Translations under genes and position numbers: made by a program
In this document: positions 28,484-37,186 of the stretch, one piece after another
How the letters are laid out: each line of letters starts with the position of its first letter
Position numbering within the stretch: position 1 is the first letter of the stretch
Assembly: GCF_004802635.2 (NCBI RefSeq)
Contig: NZ_CP046052.1
Span: 4,339,001 to 4,403,000 of the forward strand
Direction: 5' to 3'
Source of the DNA: Methylocystis heyeri
GTDB lineage: Bacteria > Pseudomonadota > Alphaproteobacteria > Rhizobiales > Beijerinckiaceae
Length of the DNA stretch: 64,000 bases
Notes under the pieces: model-generated
Told to the model about the DNA's origin: nothing
The model's database searches: none
The model's input: only the letters and a program-made list of their open reading frames with translations

Positions 28484-29422
28484 GTGAGCGACGCCTCTTT
28501 CACGGTCAATGACAGCCGGGTTCCGCATATACCCGTCGCGGCCCCATCCGATTATTTCGCGCTGCTGAAGCCGCGTGTGATGTCGCTGGTGATCTTCACC
28601 GCGCTCGCCGGTCTGCTGATGGCTCCGGTCCCGCCGCATCCGGTAATCGCTTTCGCCTCGCTGCTCGCGATCGCCGTGGGGGCGGGAGCGTCGGGCGCGT
28701 TGAACATGTGGTACGACGCCGACATCGACGCCGTGATGACGCGGACCAGAACCCGACCGATTCCGGCGGGGCGGCTGACGCGGGAGGAAGCCCTGGCTTT
28801 CGGGCTCGTCCTCGCCAGCATGGCGATCACGACGCTTGGCTTGGTCGCCAACTGGCTCGCCGCGGGCCTGCTCGCCTTCACGATCTTCTTTTACGTCGTG
28901 ATCTATACGATGTGGCTCAAGCGCTCGACGCCGATGAACATCGTTATCGGCGGCGCTGCGGGCGCGCTGCCGCCGATGGTCGGCTTCGCCGCCGCGGCGG
29001 GAGAAGCCAGCCTGTCGAGCTTCATCCTGTTCTCGATCATCTTCATCTGGACTCCTCCTCATTTCTGGGCCCTGGCCCTGCTCAAGAGCGAGGATTACGG
29101 GCGCGCGGGCGTGCCCATGCTGCCCAATGTGGCGGGACCGGACCGTACGCGGCTGGAAATCCTCATCTACTCCCTGATTCTCGCGCCGGTCGGCGTCGCC
29201 CCCTATGCGCTCGGCTACGCTTCGCCGGCCTATGGAGCCATCTCCGTCGCGTTCGGCGCCGTCTTCGCGGCTTTGGCCATAACCACCTATCGGCGACGAG
29301 AGGGCGAAGCGGCGAAAAAAGCGGCGCGGCGGCTCTTTTTCTTTTCGATCTTCTACCTCTTCGCGCTGTTTCTCGTTCTCGTCGTCGAACGCGTTCTCCA
29401 CCTCGCGGCGGTGATTCAATAG
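28484..29422 (+). CDS. ctaB: Protohaem IX farnesyltransferase (haem O synthase)
   Basis: Adds the farnesyl chain to haem B to make haem O, precursor of haem A. 312 residues with UbiA-type prenyltransferase motifs: [19 protein letters not shown] (the NxxxDxxxD metal/diphosphate site) and the second loop [22 protein letters not shown] in two parts ([18 protein letters not shown]). Multiple hydrophobic helices. GTG start at 28484 preceded by GGAGCGA. Fits between ctaD and the ctaG assembly gene. Confidence 0.95.
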   Translation: MSDASFTVNDSRVPHIPVAAPSDYFALLKPRVMSLVIFTALAGLLMAPVPPHPVIAFASLLAIAVGAGASGALNMWYDADIDAVMTRTRTRPIPAGRLTREEALAFGLVLASMAITTLGLVANWLAAGLLAFTIFFYVVIYTMWLKRSTPMNIVIGGAAGALPPMVGFAAAAGEASLSSFILFSIIFIWTPPHFWALALLKSEDYGRAGVPMLPNVAGPDRTRLEILIYSLILAPVGVAPYALGYASPAYGAISVAFGAVFAALAITTYRRREGEAAKKAARRLFFFSIFYLFALFLVLVVERVLHLAAVIQ

Positions 29423-29459
29423 GACGTCAAATCGAAGGCGCCGAACTAGCGGGTCAAGG

Positions 29460-29645
29460 ATGTCGAAGCAGCGCCCCGAAGGGCAGAATGCAGAGCAGGA
29501 AGGCGTGATCCTGACAAAGGAGCAGAAGCAGAGTCGGCGCGCGCGCAATATCGCGATCGGACTCGGCATCGCTTTCCTGGTCCTGCTGTTTTATGTCGTA
29601 ACCATCGTCAAGCTGAGCGGCGCAGTCGCTCCGTCGGCGGGTTGA
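29460..29645 (+). CDS. Small membrane protein of the cta operon (CoxF-like)
   Basis: 61 residues: a polar N-terminus with EQKQSRRARN, then one hydrophobic helix (IAIGLGIAFLVLLFYVVTIVKL). Small single-helix proteins lie between ctaB and ctaG in many alphaproteobacterial oxidase operons; I recognise it by position and shape. AAGGA stands directly upstream. The role is unknown, presumably assembly. Confidence 0.75.
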   Translation: MSKQRPEGQNAEQEGVILTKEQKQSRRARNIAIGLGIAFLVLLFYVVTIVKLSGAVAPSAG

Positions 29646-29655
29646 GGCGGCCGGG

Positions 29656-30249
29656 ATGGACGTTCGGGAAAAAGGCAAAAAATCGGGACGCGTCGCGCTG
29701 CCGCTCATCGCAGGCTCCTTCGCGATGCTGGCGCTGAGCTTTGCTTCCGTTCCGCTTTACCGGATGTTCTGCGCCGCCACCGGATTTGGCGGCACGACGC
29801 AGGTCGCCGGCCAGAGCGCCGAAAAACTGGGTGATCGCGTGCTCAACGTGCGGTTCGACGCCAATGTCGCGCGCGACCTTCCCTGGCGTTTCGAACCGGA
29901 AGTCGCGAAGATATCGCTCAGGACCGGGCAGACGGCCACCGTCTATTACAAGGTGGCGAATCTCGCGGACCACGAAACGCGTGGAGTGGCGGCCTATAAC
30001 GTCGCCCCGGATCAGGCGGGCTCGTTCTTCAAGAAGCTGGCCTGTTTCTGTTTCTCCGAACAGCGGCTGGCGGCCCATGAGACGGCCGAATGGCCGGTGG
30101 TCTTCTTCCTCGATCCCGCGCTGGAGACGGACGAAACCATGCGCGGCGTCGAAGAAGTCACGCTTTCCTACTCGTTTTTCGCGGTAAAAGGCGCCGGTCC
30201 CGCCGCCGCCCGGAGCAGCGAAGCAGCGCCGGTAAAGCCCAGGAGTTGA
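29656..30249 (+). CDS. ctaG: Cytochrome c oxidase assembly protein CtaG (Cox11 family)
   Basis: Delivers copper to CuB of subunit I. 197 residues: one N-terminal membrane helix (LIAGSFAMLALSFASVPLY), then RMFCAATGFGG and the periplasmic Ig-like domain. The copper-binding CFCF motif is in KKLACFCFSEQ, with FFLDPALETDE after it. Separated by ten bases from the preceding small gene, so co-translated. Confidence 0.95.
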   Translation: MDVREKGKKSGRVALPLIAGSFAMLALSFASVPLYRMFCAATGFGGTTQVAGQSAEKLGDRVLNVRFDANVARDLPWRFEPEVAKISLRTGQTATVYYKVANLADHETRGVAAYNVAPDQAGSFFKKLACFCFSEQRLAAHETAEWPVVFFLDPALETDETMRGVEEVTLSYSFFAVKGAGPAAARSSEAAPVKPRS

Positions 30250-30336
30250 TCTTGTCCGGCGCGAGACGGAAGCGCGCGGGCTCGAAGAGGTTTCAAACAA
30301 GCCGGCCTGTCCGGCGCAGTCGAAGGAAGTGATGAC

Positions 30337-31218
30337 ATGGCCGATGGACACGCCAAACCGCAACACGACTACCATCTCGTCGATCCGAGCCCGTGGCCGC
30401 TCGTCGGCGCCCTCTCGGCTCTGGTGCTGGCGATCGGGGCCATCAGCTGGATGAAGGGCATGCCCATCCTCGGCCAGAAAATCGGTCCGATGGTTTTCTT
30501 CGCCGGATTGGCCGGCGTCCTCTTCACCATGTATTCGTGGTGGAGCGACATCATCGACGAAGCCGAAGTCAGGGGCGATCACACCCCGGTGGTGCAGCTT
30601 CATCACCGCTACGGGATGATCCTCTTCATCGTCTCGGAGGTGATGTTCTTCGTCGCATGGTTCTGGGCCTTCTTCAATTCGAGCCTTTTCCCGGCCGACG
30701 CAGCGCAGACCATCCGCTCCGCGCTGTTCGACGGCGTGTGGCCGCCGAAGGGCATCGAAGTGCTGAGCCCCTGGAAGCTGCCGCTCCTCAACACGCTCAT
30801 TCTTCTCAGCTCCGGCGCGACCCTCACCTGGGGCCACCATGGCCTGCTGCATGGCGACCGTGAACAGCTCAAGAAGGGCCTGATCGCCACGATCGCCCTC
30901 GGCCTGTTGTTCACGACGATCCAGGGCTGGGAATACGCCCACGCGCCTTTCGCCTTCAGGTTCGATCCGGCGCATCCCGCCGCGACGAATTACGGCTCGA
31001 CCTTCTTCATGGCGACCGGTTTCCATGGCTTCCACGTCATCGTGGGCACGCTGTTCCTGATCGTTTGCCTTCTGCGCACGGTGAAGGGGCAGTTCAAGCC
31101 GGAACAGCACCTCGGACTCGAATTCGCCGCCTGGTACTGGCATTTCGTCGACGTGGTCTGGCTGTTCCTGTTCGCCGCGATATATGTTTGGGGCAACTGG
31201 GGCGGCGCCGTCGAATAA
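30337..31218 (+). CDS. ctaE: Cytochrome c oxidase subunit III
   Basis: 293 residues with seven hydrophobic segments. Typical stretches: YHLVDPSPWPL, MYSWWSDIIDEAEVRGDHT in parts (SWWSDII, EGDHT-like RGDHTPVV), HHRYGMILFIVSEVMFFVAWFW in parts (YGMILFIVSEVMFF), SGATLTWGHHGLL and the C-terminal WYWHFVDVVWLFLFAAIY. Subunit III stabilises the core and the proton input path. A perfect hairpin follows (31267-31292). Confidence 0.96.
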   Translation: MADGHAKPQHDYHLVDPSPWPLVGALSALVLAIGAISWMKGMPILGQKIGPMVFFAGLAGVLFTMYSWWSDIIDEAEVRGDHTPVVQLHHRYGMILFIVSEVMFFVAWFWAFFNSSLFPADAAQTIRSALFDGVWPPKGIEVLSPWKLPLLNTLILLSSGATLTWGHHGLLHGDREQLKKGLIATIALGLLFTTIQGWEYAHAPFAFRFDPAHPAATNYGSTFFMATGFHGFHVIVGTLFLIVCLLRTVKGQFKPEQHLGLEFAAWYWHFVDVVWLFLFAAIYVWGNWGGAVE

Positions 31219-31266
31219 GAGTCCGGCGGACGCTTCAAGCGACGACAAACCATGTAACCACTTCCG

Positions 31267-31292
31267 ACGGTCACGGATTGCTCCGTGACCGT
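31267..31292 (+). terminator. Strong hairpin between ctaE and DUF983 gene
   Basis: Perfect 11-bp stem ACGGTCACGGA-TTGC-TCCGTGACCGT, then TCCCGTTTGG. The T run is poor, so it may be a partial terminator or a stabiliser within the operon. Confidence 0.5.
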
Positions 31293-31315
31293 TCCCGTTT
31301 GGCGAAAGGCGTCTG

Positions 31316-31693
31316 ATGTCCAACCTCGACCATCCTCCGCACGTCAATCCCTATTGGGCCGGGTTCACCGGTTCATGCCCTCGCTGCGGCAAAGGTAAAA
31401 TGTTCAACGGCCTTTTGCGCATCGCCGACAAATGCGATGCCTGTGGACTTGACTATTCCTTCGCCGATACCGGCGACGGGCCCGCGATTTTCGTGATGAT
31501 GATCGCGGGATTTCTGATCGTCGGAGTCGCCGCCTGGGTCGAAATCGTATACCAGCCCCCATATTGGGTGCATGCCGCGATCTTCCTGCCTTTCTCCGCC
31601 GCGGTCTGCATCGGGATGCTGCGCCCGACAAAGGGATTGCTGGTGGCCCTCCAATATTACAATCGAGCGGAAGAAGGACGGCGGATCAAGTGA
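31316..31693 (+). CDS. DUF983 membrane protein
   Basis: 125 residues. N-terminal zinc-ribbon-like pair CPRCGKGKMF and CDACGLDY, then two hydrophobic segments (FVMMIAGFLIVGVAAWVEI and HAAIFLPFSAAVCIGML). DUF983 proteins are regularly encoded between coxIII and surf1 in alphaproteobacteria; the function is not established, presumably oxidase assembly. Its TGA overlaps the GTG of surf1. Confidence 0.88.
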   Translation: MSNLDHPPHVNPYWAGFTGSCPRCGKGKMFNGLLRIADKCDACGLDYSFADTGDGPAIFVMMIAGFLIVGVAAWVEIVYQPPYWVHAAIFLPFSAAVCIGMLRPTKGLLVALQYYNRAEEGRRIK

Positions 31694-32445
31694 GGCCTCT
31701 GCCCCGTTCGCTGGGTTGGCAGGCTCTGAGCGCAGGCCTCGCACTGGCGTTGCTGTTGTCTCTCGGCTTCTGGCAGACGAGGAGGCTTGCGTGGAAAGAG
31801 GCTCTCATCGCCCGGGCTGAGACCCGTATGCGGGCGGCGCCGGTCGCGCCGCCGCCGCGCGACCAGTGGGCGCTGCTCGCGCCGGAAGAATACGAATATC
31901 GCCACGTCGAAATCAGCGGCGAATTCCAGCACGCGCTCAACGCGCTGGTTTACGCGCAGGCCCCGCCAGGAGGCGGGCTCGAACCGGGATTTGTGGTTCT
32001 CACTCCCTTGAAGCTCGACGATGGAGGAGTGGTTGTCGTCAACCGCGGCTTCTCCCCGAAATCGAAGATCGATCAGGGCGCCTGGAAAGGCGAGCCGGCA
32101 GGTCGCGTCAGCATCAGCGGGCTGCTACGGGCGCCGCAGGGACGCAACATGTTCACTCCCGAGGACGATCCCCGGCGCGGCTTGTGGTACACCAGCGACG
32201 CGATCAGAATCGCGGCAGCCCTCGGAATCGAGGGCGCGGCGCCGTTCATCCTCCAACAGGACCCCGGCGCCGATCGAGCTCAGGCGAGCGCGGAGGGCCT
32301 GCTTCGCACGCCGATCGAGGCGGTCGACATACCCAACAACCATTTTTCCTACGCCGTCACCTGGTTCAGTCTGGCGGCGGCGCTTGCGGTCGTCTTCGCC
32401 TTATATGCGCGTGCGCGCCTCGAGGAGCCGCGGGCTCGAGCTTGA
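31690..32445 (+). CDS. SURF1 family cytochrome oxidase assembly protein
   Basis: 251 residues from GTG 31690, which overlaps the DUF983 stop (GTGA). Two membrane helices at the ends (ALSAGLALALLLSLGFWQTRR and FSYAVTWFSLAAALAVVFALY) flank a periplasmic domain. Family marks are LGFWQTRRLAWK, PGFVVLTPL, VVVNRGF and NNHFSYAVTWF. SURF1 helps insert haem A. It ends the oxidase operon; the IS element lies 235 bases further. Confidence 0.93.
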   Translation: MRPLPRSLGWQALSAGLALALLLSLGFWQTRRLAWKEALIARAETRMRAAPVAPPPRDQWALLAPEEYEYRHVEISGEFQHALNALVYAQAPPGGGLEPGFVVLTPLKLDDGGVVVVNRGFSPKSKIDQGAWKGEPAGRVSISGLLRAPQGRNMFTPEDDPRRGLWYTSDAIRIAAALGIEGAAPFILQQDPGADRAQASAEGLLRTPIEAVDIPNNHFSYAVTWFSLAAALAVVFALYARARLEEPRARA

Positions 32446-32680
32446 ATCGGAAAGCCCGGAGGCCGGCTGGCCAGCGCAGGCCGCAGCCTGCGAAAAGTGC
32501 GGCGTCGTGCTATAGGGACGTCGCCGCCGGGCCGCCCTCCATGCGCTTTTTTGACGAAAAAGGGGCGCGGCTCTGCTAGTGTGCGTGCGGTTCGAACAGA
32601 ACCGGACGCGCTGCAAATCTCATTGATCGAGCATGTTCTTTTCCAAAGGCCGCGCAGTGCGTTTTGGGTGCATGCTCTAG

Positions 32681-33511
32681 GGCTTGTTGAGATTCATCGC
32701 GAATTGATGAGCGCGGCGGCGAGGCGGATCATGGCTGTGAAGCTTTGATCGGTTTTGTCGGCGCGCAGGGCGATCCGCTTGAACTCCTTGAGTTTGCCGA
32801 AGAAGTTTTCGATGAGGTGACGGGCTTTGTAAAGCTCGATGTCGATGGCGAGAGGCGCGTTTCGTCTTGGATGTTGGGAGATGACGATTTGCGCGCCGCG
32901 CTCGTTCAGTTCGGCGACGATCCAGTCGCTGTCGAAGGCCTTGTCGGCGAGCAGCGCGCCAAATTCGACGCCCTCGATCAAAGGCGCGACGCCGACCGTG
33001 TCGAAGCGTTGCCCCGGCAGCAGAACGAAGCGGACCAAATTGCCGAGCGCGTCGGTGAGCGCGAGGATTTTGGTGGTCCAGCCGCCTTTGGATTTGCCTA
33101 TGGCCTGGCCCTGAGTCCCCCTTTTGCGCCCTGTCCATGGCGGTGGACCTTGACGATGGTGGCGTCGATCATGGCGTATTCCATGTCTGGATCGTCCGAC
33201 ACGGCGTCAAACATCCGCTTGAACACATCGGCCTTCACCCAATCGCGAAAGCGTTTGAACACGGTGTTCCACTTGCCGAAGGCGGGAGGCAGATCGCGCC
33301 AGGGGCTGCCCGTGCGCGCAATCCACAAGATCGCCTCTAAAAACAATCGCCCATCGCTCCCGGTCCGGCCGGGATCGGAGGGCTTGCCAAGACAAAAGGG
33401 CTCCAGCTTCGACCATTGGCCGTCCGTCAGACAGAATCGGGGCATTGCAAACTCCTTTCGGAGCTTGAATCATCCTTCCACCAAAATGGGAATCCTGATT
33501 CTCAACAGGCC
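32681..33511 (-). mobile_element. IS5 family (IS427-type) insertion sequence
   Basis: 831 bases. Ends: GGCTTGTTGAGATTC on the left and, read inward from the right, GGCCTGTTGAGAATC, an imperfect terminal inverted repeat of about 15 bases. Both ends are flanked by CTAG (32677-32680 and 33512-33515), the expected target duplication for this group. It encodes one transposase in two frames. It separates surf1 from thrC. Confidence 0.88.
32694..33445 (-). CDS. IS5/IS427-type transposase, two frames joined by a -1 frameshift
   Basis: First frame (33445 to ~33098): LTDGQWSKLEPF, DGRLFLEAILWIARTGSPWRDLP in parts (ILWIARTG, SPWRDLP), and AMIDATIVKVHRHGQGAKGG, holding the first Asp of the DDE triad. 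Second frame (to 32694): LLADKAFDSDWI (second Asp) and HLIENFFGKLKEFKRIALR (Glu). The frames meet at a AAAAGGGGG run near 33113-33121; stepping back one base gives a continuous ...GAKGGTQGQAIGKSKGGW. Full catalytic triad remains, so programmed frameshifting is more likely than decay. Confidence 0.8.
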
Positions 33512-33646
33512 CTAGAGCGCATTTGCGCGCAAAGCGGACAAGCTTTTGCGATAAGAATGCGCCCCACCATATGATCTGGAGCGATTTCATATCGACCTGG
33601 CGCAGCCGTCCGGTCCGAAAACGCTCTGGAAGACCGCCGCTCCGCC

Positions 33647-35083
33647 ATGCAACAGGTGTCAGACTTGCAATATATTTCCACTCGCGGCGATGCGCCCGAA
33701 CTCGCCTTCGACGATGTGCTTCTCGCGGGTTTGGCCGCGGACGGCGGGCTTTATGTTCCAAAAACCTATCCGGCTCTGGATCGAGACGCGATCGCCGCTC
33801 TCGCGGGAATTCCCTATGCCGATGCGGCGGCGAGGCTGATCGCTCCTTTCGCGGCCGGGACATTCCCCGGGAATGTGCTCGCCCAGGCGACGCGTAGCGC
33901 CTATTCCGGATTTTCTCATGCTTCTGTCGCGCCCTTGGTCCAGATCGCCGACAACCTCTTCGTGCTCGAGCTTTTCCAGGGCCCCACGCTGGCCTTCAAG
34001 GATCTCGCAATGCAGCTGCTCGCGCGGCTGATGAACCACGCCCTCGAGCAGAGAGGACGGGGCGCGACGATCGTGGGCGCAACCTCGGGCGACACGGGGG
34101 CCGCGGCGATAGAGGCGTTCCGAGGCCAGGACCGCGTCGATGTATTCATCCTCTATCCGGACGGACGCGTCTCGGATGTGCAGCGCCGGCAGATGACCAC
34201 CGTCGCCGATTCCAATATCCATGCGATCGCTCTGAAGGGAACCTTCGACGACGCCCAATCGATTCTCAAAAGCCTGTTCCGCGACAAGGAATTTCGCACC
34301 GGCGTCGGGCTCGCAGGGGTGAATTCGATCAATTGGGCGAGGGTCGTCGCCCAGACGGTCTATTATTTCACCGGCGCAGTGTCGCTGGGGGCGCCGCTTC
34401 GCAAGCTTTCCTTCGCTGTGCCGACCGGGAATTTCGGCGACGTTCTCGCGGGCTATGTCGCCAAACGCATGGGGCTCCCGATTTCCCGGCTGATCGTGGC
34501 GACCAACGCCAACGACATTCTGGCGCGGGCTCTCGCCACCGGCCGCTATGAGCCTCGCGGCGTCACGCCGACCCAATCGCCTTCGATGGACATCCAGCTT
34601 TCCTCCAACTTCGAACGGCTGCTGTTCGACGCCATGGGGCGCGATCCCGCGGCCCTGCGCGCGGCTTTCGCCGGACTGGACCAGTCGGGCGGCTTCGACA
34701 TCCCCGAATCGGCGCTCCGCGCGATCCGCGAGGAATTCGACGCCCGGTCGGTCAGCGAGGAAGAGACCACCGCGGAGATCGCCCGGACTTGGCGCGAATC
34801 GGGCTATGTGCTCGATCCGCACACGGCCACCGGGGTTCGCGCGGCCCGGGAGAGTTTGGCGAAGGACCCCTCCACCCCCGTCATCGCCCTCGCAACCGCT
34901 CATCCGGCCAAGTTCCCGGCGGCGATAGAAAAGGCGATCGGGCGCGCTGCGCCGCTGCCCGCGAAAATGGAGCGCATCCTCACCGCGGCGGAGCGTTACA
35001 CGCTGCTGGACAACGACGAAGCCCGCATCCGAAGCTTCATCGCGGAAAATGCGCGGGCCAAGCCGGTTGGAGCAGGGGCGTGA
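33647..35083 (+). CDS. thrC: Threonine synthase
   Basis: PLP enzyme converting O-phosphohomoserine to threonine. 478 residues, the longer bacterial class. PLP lysine is K118 in TLAFKDLAMQ; GATSGDTGAAAIEAF and PTGNFGDVLAGYVAKRMG are further cofactor/substrate loops, and N-terminal YISTRGDAPELAFDDVLLAGLA is typical. GTG 33656 is a possible later start (MSDLQYIST). The IS and split repeat lie upstream, which may affect its promoter. The next gene begins at the stop codon. Confidence 0.94.
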   Translation: MQQVSDLQYISTRGDAPELAFDDVLLAGLAADGGLYVPKTYPALDRDAIAALAGIPYADAAARLIAPFAAGTFPGNVLAQATRSAYSGFSHASVAPLVQIADNLFVLELFQGPTLAFKDLAMQLLARLMNHALEQRGRGATIVGATSGDTGAAAIEAFRGQDRVDVFILYPDGRVSDVQRRQMTTVADSNIHAIALKGTFDDAQSILKSLFRDKEFRTGVGLAGVNSINWARVVAQTVYYFTGAVSLGAPLRKLSFAVPTGNFGDVLAGYVAKRMGLPISRLIVATNANDILARALATGRYEPRGVTPTQSPSMDIQLSSNFERLLFDAMGRDPAALRAAFAGLDQSGGFDIPESALRAIREEFDARSVSEEETTAEIARTWRESGYVLDPHTATGVRAARESLAKDPSTPVIALATAHPAKFPAAIEKAIGRAAPLPAKMERILTAAERYTLLDNDEARIRSFIAENARAKPVGAGA

Positions 35084-35085
35084 TC

Positions 35086-35691
35086 ATGGCGCTTTTCGGC
35101 GTCTCCCTCAGTCGGCGCTATCTTCCGGTTCGGGGCGAGGGCGTTTATCTCCGCCTTTCGGAAACCGGCGACTATCAGGAATGGGCGGAACTGAGAGAAA
35201 AAAGCCGCGCCTTTCTGACCCCTTGGGAGCCCTTGTGGCCGGCCGACGACCTCACGCGGGCGAGCTTCCGCAACCGCGTGCGGCGCCATGCCGACGAAAT
35301 GGCCCGCGACGAAGCCTATTCCTTCTTCGTTTTTCGGGAAGAAGACGACGCGCTGCTGGGCGGCCTGTCGCTCGGCCATGTGCGGCGCGGCGTTTCGCAG
35401 GCGGCGACGCTCGGCTATTGGATGGGCGAGCCCTATGCCGGCAGAGGCTATATGAGCCGCGCCGTGCGCGCGGTCATCGGTTACGCTTTCAAGATCCAGG
35501 GCCTGCATCGCATCGAGGCCGCCTGCCTGCCCTCCAACGAGCCTTCGAAGCGACTGCTCGAGCGCGTGGGGTTCCAGCAGGAGGGCTACGCAAGAGCCTA
35601 TCTCAATATAAACGGCCAGTGGCGCGACCATCTGCTCTTTGCGCTGCTCGAAAGCGATCCGCCGCCCCTGCGCACGCCGGGGCAGAGATAA
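35086..35691 (+). CDS. GNAT acetyltransferase, RimJ/RimL-like
   Basis: 201 residues. Acetyl-CoA-binding pattern of the GNAT fold: LGYWMGEPYAGRGYMSRAVRAVIGYAF in parts (GYWMGEPYAGRGYM), then HRIEAACLPSNEPSKRLLERVGFQQEG in parts (EAACLPSNEPSKRLLE, GFQQEGYAR), matching the RimJ group that acetylates protein N-termini, but the substrate here is unknown. GGAGCAGGGGC overlaps the thrC end; ATG 35086 starts three bases after the thrC stop, so the two are co-translated. GTG 35080 is an alternative. Confidence 0.87.
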   Translation: MALFGVSLSRRYLPVRGEGVYLRLSETGDYQEWAELREKSRAFLTPWEPLWPADDLTRASFRNRVRRHADEMARDEAYSFFVFREEDDALLGGLSLGHVRRGVSQAATLGYWMGEPYAGRGYMSRAVRAVIGYAFKIQGLHRIEAACLPSNEPSKRLLERVGFQQEGYARAYLNINGQWRDHLLFALLESDPPPLRTPGQR

Positions 35692-35788
35692 CCCCGGCGT
35701 GTTTTGCGCGGCGGGCGAGCGCGCGCCCTTTCGCGCCCGCCCGGTTCTTGCTATCTCGCGGCCTCCACACTCGAAAAAGGATTGGATG

Positions 35789-36328
35789 ATGAGCGGGATC
35801 TGGCTGGCGACGGGCGAGGCGACGGTATTGGCGGCGGACGGGCAATATACCGACGCCATGCCCGAGGTGATGATCGGCAACGTCAAGGGGCCGGTGGGAC
35901 ACGCCTTCGCCTCGATGGCGGGGCAGGTGGCCGGGCATCCGCGCATGTTCGTGATCAGGGACCTCAACCAGCAGGTGCGTCCCGCCACCATGATGACCAC
36001 CAAGATGACGGTGAGGTCGGAGGCTTATGTGGAGCTGCTCGGCGGCGTGGTTCAGGCCGCGACCGGCGACGCGATCATCGATTGCGTGGCGGAGGGCATT
36101 CTGCCCAAGGCGGAAGCCGGCGAGCTCTGCATGGTCATCATGGTCTGGCTCGATCCCCGCTGCGCGACCGACGAGAACCTGGACCGCAAGGATCTCTACC
36201 GCACCAATTACGAGGCGACCAAGCTCGCGATTTCGCGCGCCGTCAAGGGCGAGCCGACCATCGACGAGCTGATCAAGAACCGCAAGACGATCTCGCATTA
36301 CGCGCTGGAAGGCGTGTTCGACGTTTAA
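35789..36328 (+). CDS. Divergent formaldehyde-activating enzyme (Fae) family protein
   Basis: 179 residues. Fae condenses formaldehyde with tetrahydromethanopterin in methylotrophs. The family is recognisable by IGNVKGPVGHAFASM, TKMTV, AEGILPKAEAGEL and especially TNYEATKLAISRAVKGEP. From recalled Fae sequence, the proposed catalytic His (His17 of Methylorubrum Fae) aligns with Met24 in DAMPEVMIG, so that side chain is missing. It may be a Fae2/Fae3-type paralogue with another role (C1 carrier binding or sensing). AAGGA lies seven bases before ATG 35789. It converges on the bufferin-like genes. Confidence 0.82.
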   Translation: MSGIWLATGEATVLAADGQYTDAMPEVMIGNVKGPVGHAFASMAGQVAGHPRMFVIRDLNQQVRPATMMTTKMTVRSEAYVELLGGVVQAATGDAIIDCVAEGILPKAEAGELCMVIMVWLDPRCATDENLDRKDLYRTNYEATKLAISRAVKGEPTIDELIKNRKTISHYALEGVFDV

Positions 36329-36391
36329 GGCGAAGAGAGCGCCTTTCCGCCGCCATGGGGAGGAAGGGCGCCGCCTGCCGGACTGGGTCTT

Positions 36392-37186
36392 TCACGCCAC
36401 AGCCAGCTCCGCTCCCGTCACCAACCCTTCCGAAAACCAGCTTACGAGAAACTGTGCGAGGCGCTCGGCGGCGGGCTGTTCTTCGTTCTGGAACGCGACC
36501 ATCTGGCAGATTTCGCCGAAGGACTGGCCGGCGCGCGCCTCGTTGAGCGCCAGAAACTCATCGGCCTCGAGACCTCGGTAGAGAGGATCGTGATTGGAGC
36601 GCCACACCGCGACAGCCTCCAATCCTTCCTCCGGCGGCGGGATTTCTTCGCCCTCGTCCGAGTTCAGCGCGATATATGCGTCGAGCGTGCCGGCGGCGAC
36701 TTCCAGCAAGCGAAAGCTGGGATGGAAGCTGAAACTGAGCCTCGGCCAGTCCTCGGGCGAAAAATCGGCCAGGGTCTCGATCGAGAGAACGGGAGCGTCG
36801 GCGGCGTCGAATGCGTCGGTCAACGCCCGTTCGAACATGGCCATGCCGATGGCGGGCAGGTCGAAGCGCCATTCTTCATGCTGGCGCATGAATTCGGGCA
36901 GTCGCGAGGCGTACCAGCGGGCGTTTCGATCCCGGGAGGGATTGGCGGCGATATATTCTTCGACCAGCGCCTCGAAGACGTCATCCCCGACCAGCGCGCG
37001 CAGCGTCGGGTAGTCCTCGTCGAGATATTCGGCGAGCCGGATGCGGTAGGCGCTGACGTAAACGCCGAATTTGGTGGGCTTGTCGGCGCCGCCTTGCGCC
37101 GAGACCGCGCCGAGAACAGCGGCGTCTTCCTCGTCGCCGGCGAGGACTGCAGCCTGAAAAAGGCTTTGGAGCTCCTTGAGGTTCAC
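36392..37186 (-). CDS. DUF2063 / BufC-like partner protein of the MNIO enzyme
   Basis: 264 residues from GTG 37186, which overlaps the stop of the MNIO gene (GTGA). N-terminal half matches the DUF2063 'putative DNA-binding' domain: LQSLFQAAVL, FGVYVSAYRIRLAEYLDEDYPTLRALVGDD in parts (VYVSAYRIRLAEYL, DYPTLRALVGDD), FEALVEEYIAANPS. The C-terminal half is acidic. Proteins of this family assist DUF692 enzymes by recognising the precursor peptide (known for bufferin and methanobactin-type systems); a DNA-binding role is not supported by context. Confidence 0.85.
   Translation of the reverse strand: MNLKELQSLFQAAVLAGDEEDAAVLGAVSAQGGADKPTKFGVYVSAYRIRLAEYLDEDYPTLRALVGDDVFEALVEEYIAANPSRDRNARWYASRLPEFMRQHEEWRFDLPAIGMAMFERALTDAFDAADAPVLSIETLADFSPEDWPRLSFSFHPSFRLLEVAAGTLDAYIALNSDEGEEIPPPEEGLEAVAVWRSNHDPLYRGLEADEFLALNEARAGQSFGEICQMVAFQNEEQPAAERLAQFLVSWFSEGLVTGAELAVA

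Larger units (their letters stand above)
32629..33562. repeat. Palindromic intergenic repeat split by the IS element
   Basis: Left module 32629-32677: GAGCATGTTCTTTTCCAAA ... TTTTGGGTGCATGCTC. Right module 33517-33562: GCGCATTTGCGC ... AAGCTTTTGCGATAAGAATGCGC. Without the IS the two modules would abut through a single CTAG. Such paired palindromes resemble intergenic mosaic repeats of rhizobial-type genomes. Confidence 0.6.

Noticed and set aside
36594-37013. Possible DNA-binding regulator reading of the DUF2063 family label
   Set aside because: The domain's database nickname suggests DNA binding, but its overlap with the MNIO gene and known partner role make a RiPP accessory function much more likely.
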